The position numbers and the translations under genes are program-made. 7,517 nucleotides of DNA, taken from positions 1-7,517 of the forward strand of contig JAYZDF010000094.1 of assembly GCA_036337945.1 (NCBI GenBank), in the 5' to 3' direction. Under the pieces are notes generated by a model. The model worked only from the letters and a program-made list of their open reading frames with translations. It was not told the DNA's origin and searched no databases. The DNA is from JAYZDF01 sp036337945 (GTDB taxonomy: Bacteria; Myxococcota; Kuafuiibacteriia; Kuafuiibacteriales; Kuafuiibacteriaceae). Below, piece by piece: positions 6,945 through 7,517 of the stretch (position 1 is the first letter of the stretch; every line of letters starts with the position of its first letter).

Positions 6945-7517
6945 ATGGGTTTGCCGAAACTTACAGCGCTATTCCTCGGCATTACTTTTCTTACGCCGTG
7001 CTCTTACTCGATAGCCGAATCTTCAAAAGAGCCGATTGAATTCGCCACGTGGGACTTTACTGCTAGTGCTTACGTCTCATCACCGATGGCACTTGAAAAA
7101 GGCGTGAGTCAGGGCGTGAGTATTACTGCAAACTCGTACGTTTGGGGCGCACTTTTTGTAGGAACAGAATTTAGATACGGAGCTGCAGAAGCCTCTAACT
7201 TTACCTATCGACTTGTTCATCGGGAGATGGTGCCCAGTCTGACTCTTGGAGCTCATTTTCGTAGTGGCCTGGCAGAATTCGGAGTTTCGTCCAACCTAGG
7301 GCTATTAGTGATTCGAGAAGATCAGATCAGACACGGTTCAACTCGTATCGCTAACGCTGGTTTGGAAACCGGCAAGATTCGATGGACAACGGGACCAAAC
7401 TTTTCTTTAGGTCCATTTTTCAAGCTTGAGATTATTCAACGTTTAGATCTTGTTCTTCGGGGTGGGTTAAATTGGGCATATCTCAAGGTCAACGAGCAAT
7501 TAGACAACAAAACATCT
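6945..7517 (+). CDS. Exported outer-membrane beta-barrel-like protein, 3'-truncated by window edge
   Basis: An ATG at 6945 opens a frame that stays open for 191 codons to the window end, so the C-terminus is missing. The N-terminus is a typical Sec signal peptide: MGLPK, a hydrophobic core LTALFLGITFL, then a polar stretch with likely signal peptidase I cleavage after SIA (about residue 24). The Cys at residue 19 sits in LTPC, which lacks a good lipobox residue before Cys, so a lipoprotein is less likely. The mature part has short stretches of alternating hydrophobic and polar residues, many Gly and aromatics, and girdle-like ends such as VWGALFVGTEFRYG and LDLVLRGGLNWAYLKV, as expected of beta-strands in an outer-membrane barrel. 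No exact family is recognised. GAGGA at 6930-6934, ten bases upstream, is a plausible ribosome site. TTGTCT (6894-6899) with TGTATT (6917-6922) at 17-base spacing is only a weak promoter candidate. The 163-base spacer before it otherwise holds the hairpin and small ORF listed separately. Confidence 0.75.
   Translation, partial: MGLPKLTALFLGITFLTPCSYSIAESSKEPIEFATWDFTASAYVSSPMALEKGVSQGVSITANSYVWGALFVGTEFRYGAAEASNFTYRLVHREMVPSLTLGAHFRSGLAEFGVSSNLGLLVIREDQIRHGSTRIANAGLETGKIRWTTGPNFSLGPFFKLEIIQRLDLVLRGGLNWAYLKVNEQLDNKTS

Noticed and set aside
6873..6962. GCCGAAACTT repeated at 6873-6882 and 6953-6962
   Set aside because: It is a ten-base repeat with one copy in the signal-peptide codons and one in the spacer. 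It has no palindromic form and no clear function, so chance is sufficient.
2981..7050. GAATTCGCCACGT occurring exactly at 2981-2993 and 7038-7050, with a shorter match at 6840-6848
   Set aside because: Both long copies are inside coding sequence in unrelated proteins. One 13-base match is near what chance gives in a window this long, and there is no symmetry or positional logic.

Overview
The window looks like ordinary chromosomal DNA from a Gram-negative, proteobacterium-like organism. Three things point that way: the alpha and beta chains of glycyl-tRNA synthetase are encoded by separate, overlapping genes; base composition is balanced; and the last gene encodes a predicted signal-peptide-bearing outer-membrane beta-barrel protein. 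A bdellovibrio/oligoflexus-type or other delta-like lineage is a guess from protein flavour only. All convincing genes lie on the + strand, and there is no tRNA, rRNA, CRISPR array, insertion sequence or phage gene.

Layout. (1) 1-2820: the 3' part of glyQ, its start lying left of the window, joined by an ATGA overlap to complete glyS. This is the housekeeping glycine-charging enzyme. (2) 2821-2967: a spacer with a -10-like box and a five-codon mini-ORF. (3) 2968-5109: a 713-residue membrane protein that joins two complete modules in one frame, an LtrA-family multi-pass domain and a KirBac-type inward-rectifier potassium channel with selectivity filter TIGYG and a full cytoplasmic domain. This is the most unusual object in the window. 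(4) 5110-5236: an AT-rich spacer with a palindrome, a second copy of the -10-like box and a small ORF that overlaps the next start. (5) 5237-6781: an ATP-grasp ligase resembling the PGM1 peptide-ligase group, with a long unmatched N-terminal extension. (6) 6782-6944: a spacer with a weak hairpin and the end of a possible 49-codon ORF. (7) 6945 to the window edge: the start of an exported beta-barrel-like protein whose end is outside the window.

glyQ and glyS act together in translation. The three genes downstream share orientation, but each is preceded by 127 to 163 bases of spacer, so they need not form one operon. The channel fusion and the ligase are preceded by a similar promoter-like box, which hints at parallel control. 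No shared pathway can be proved from the sequence.
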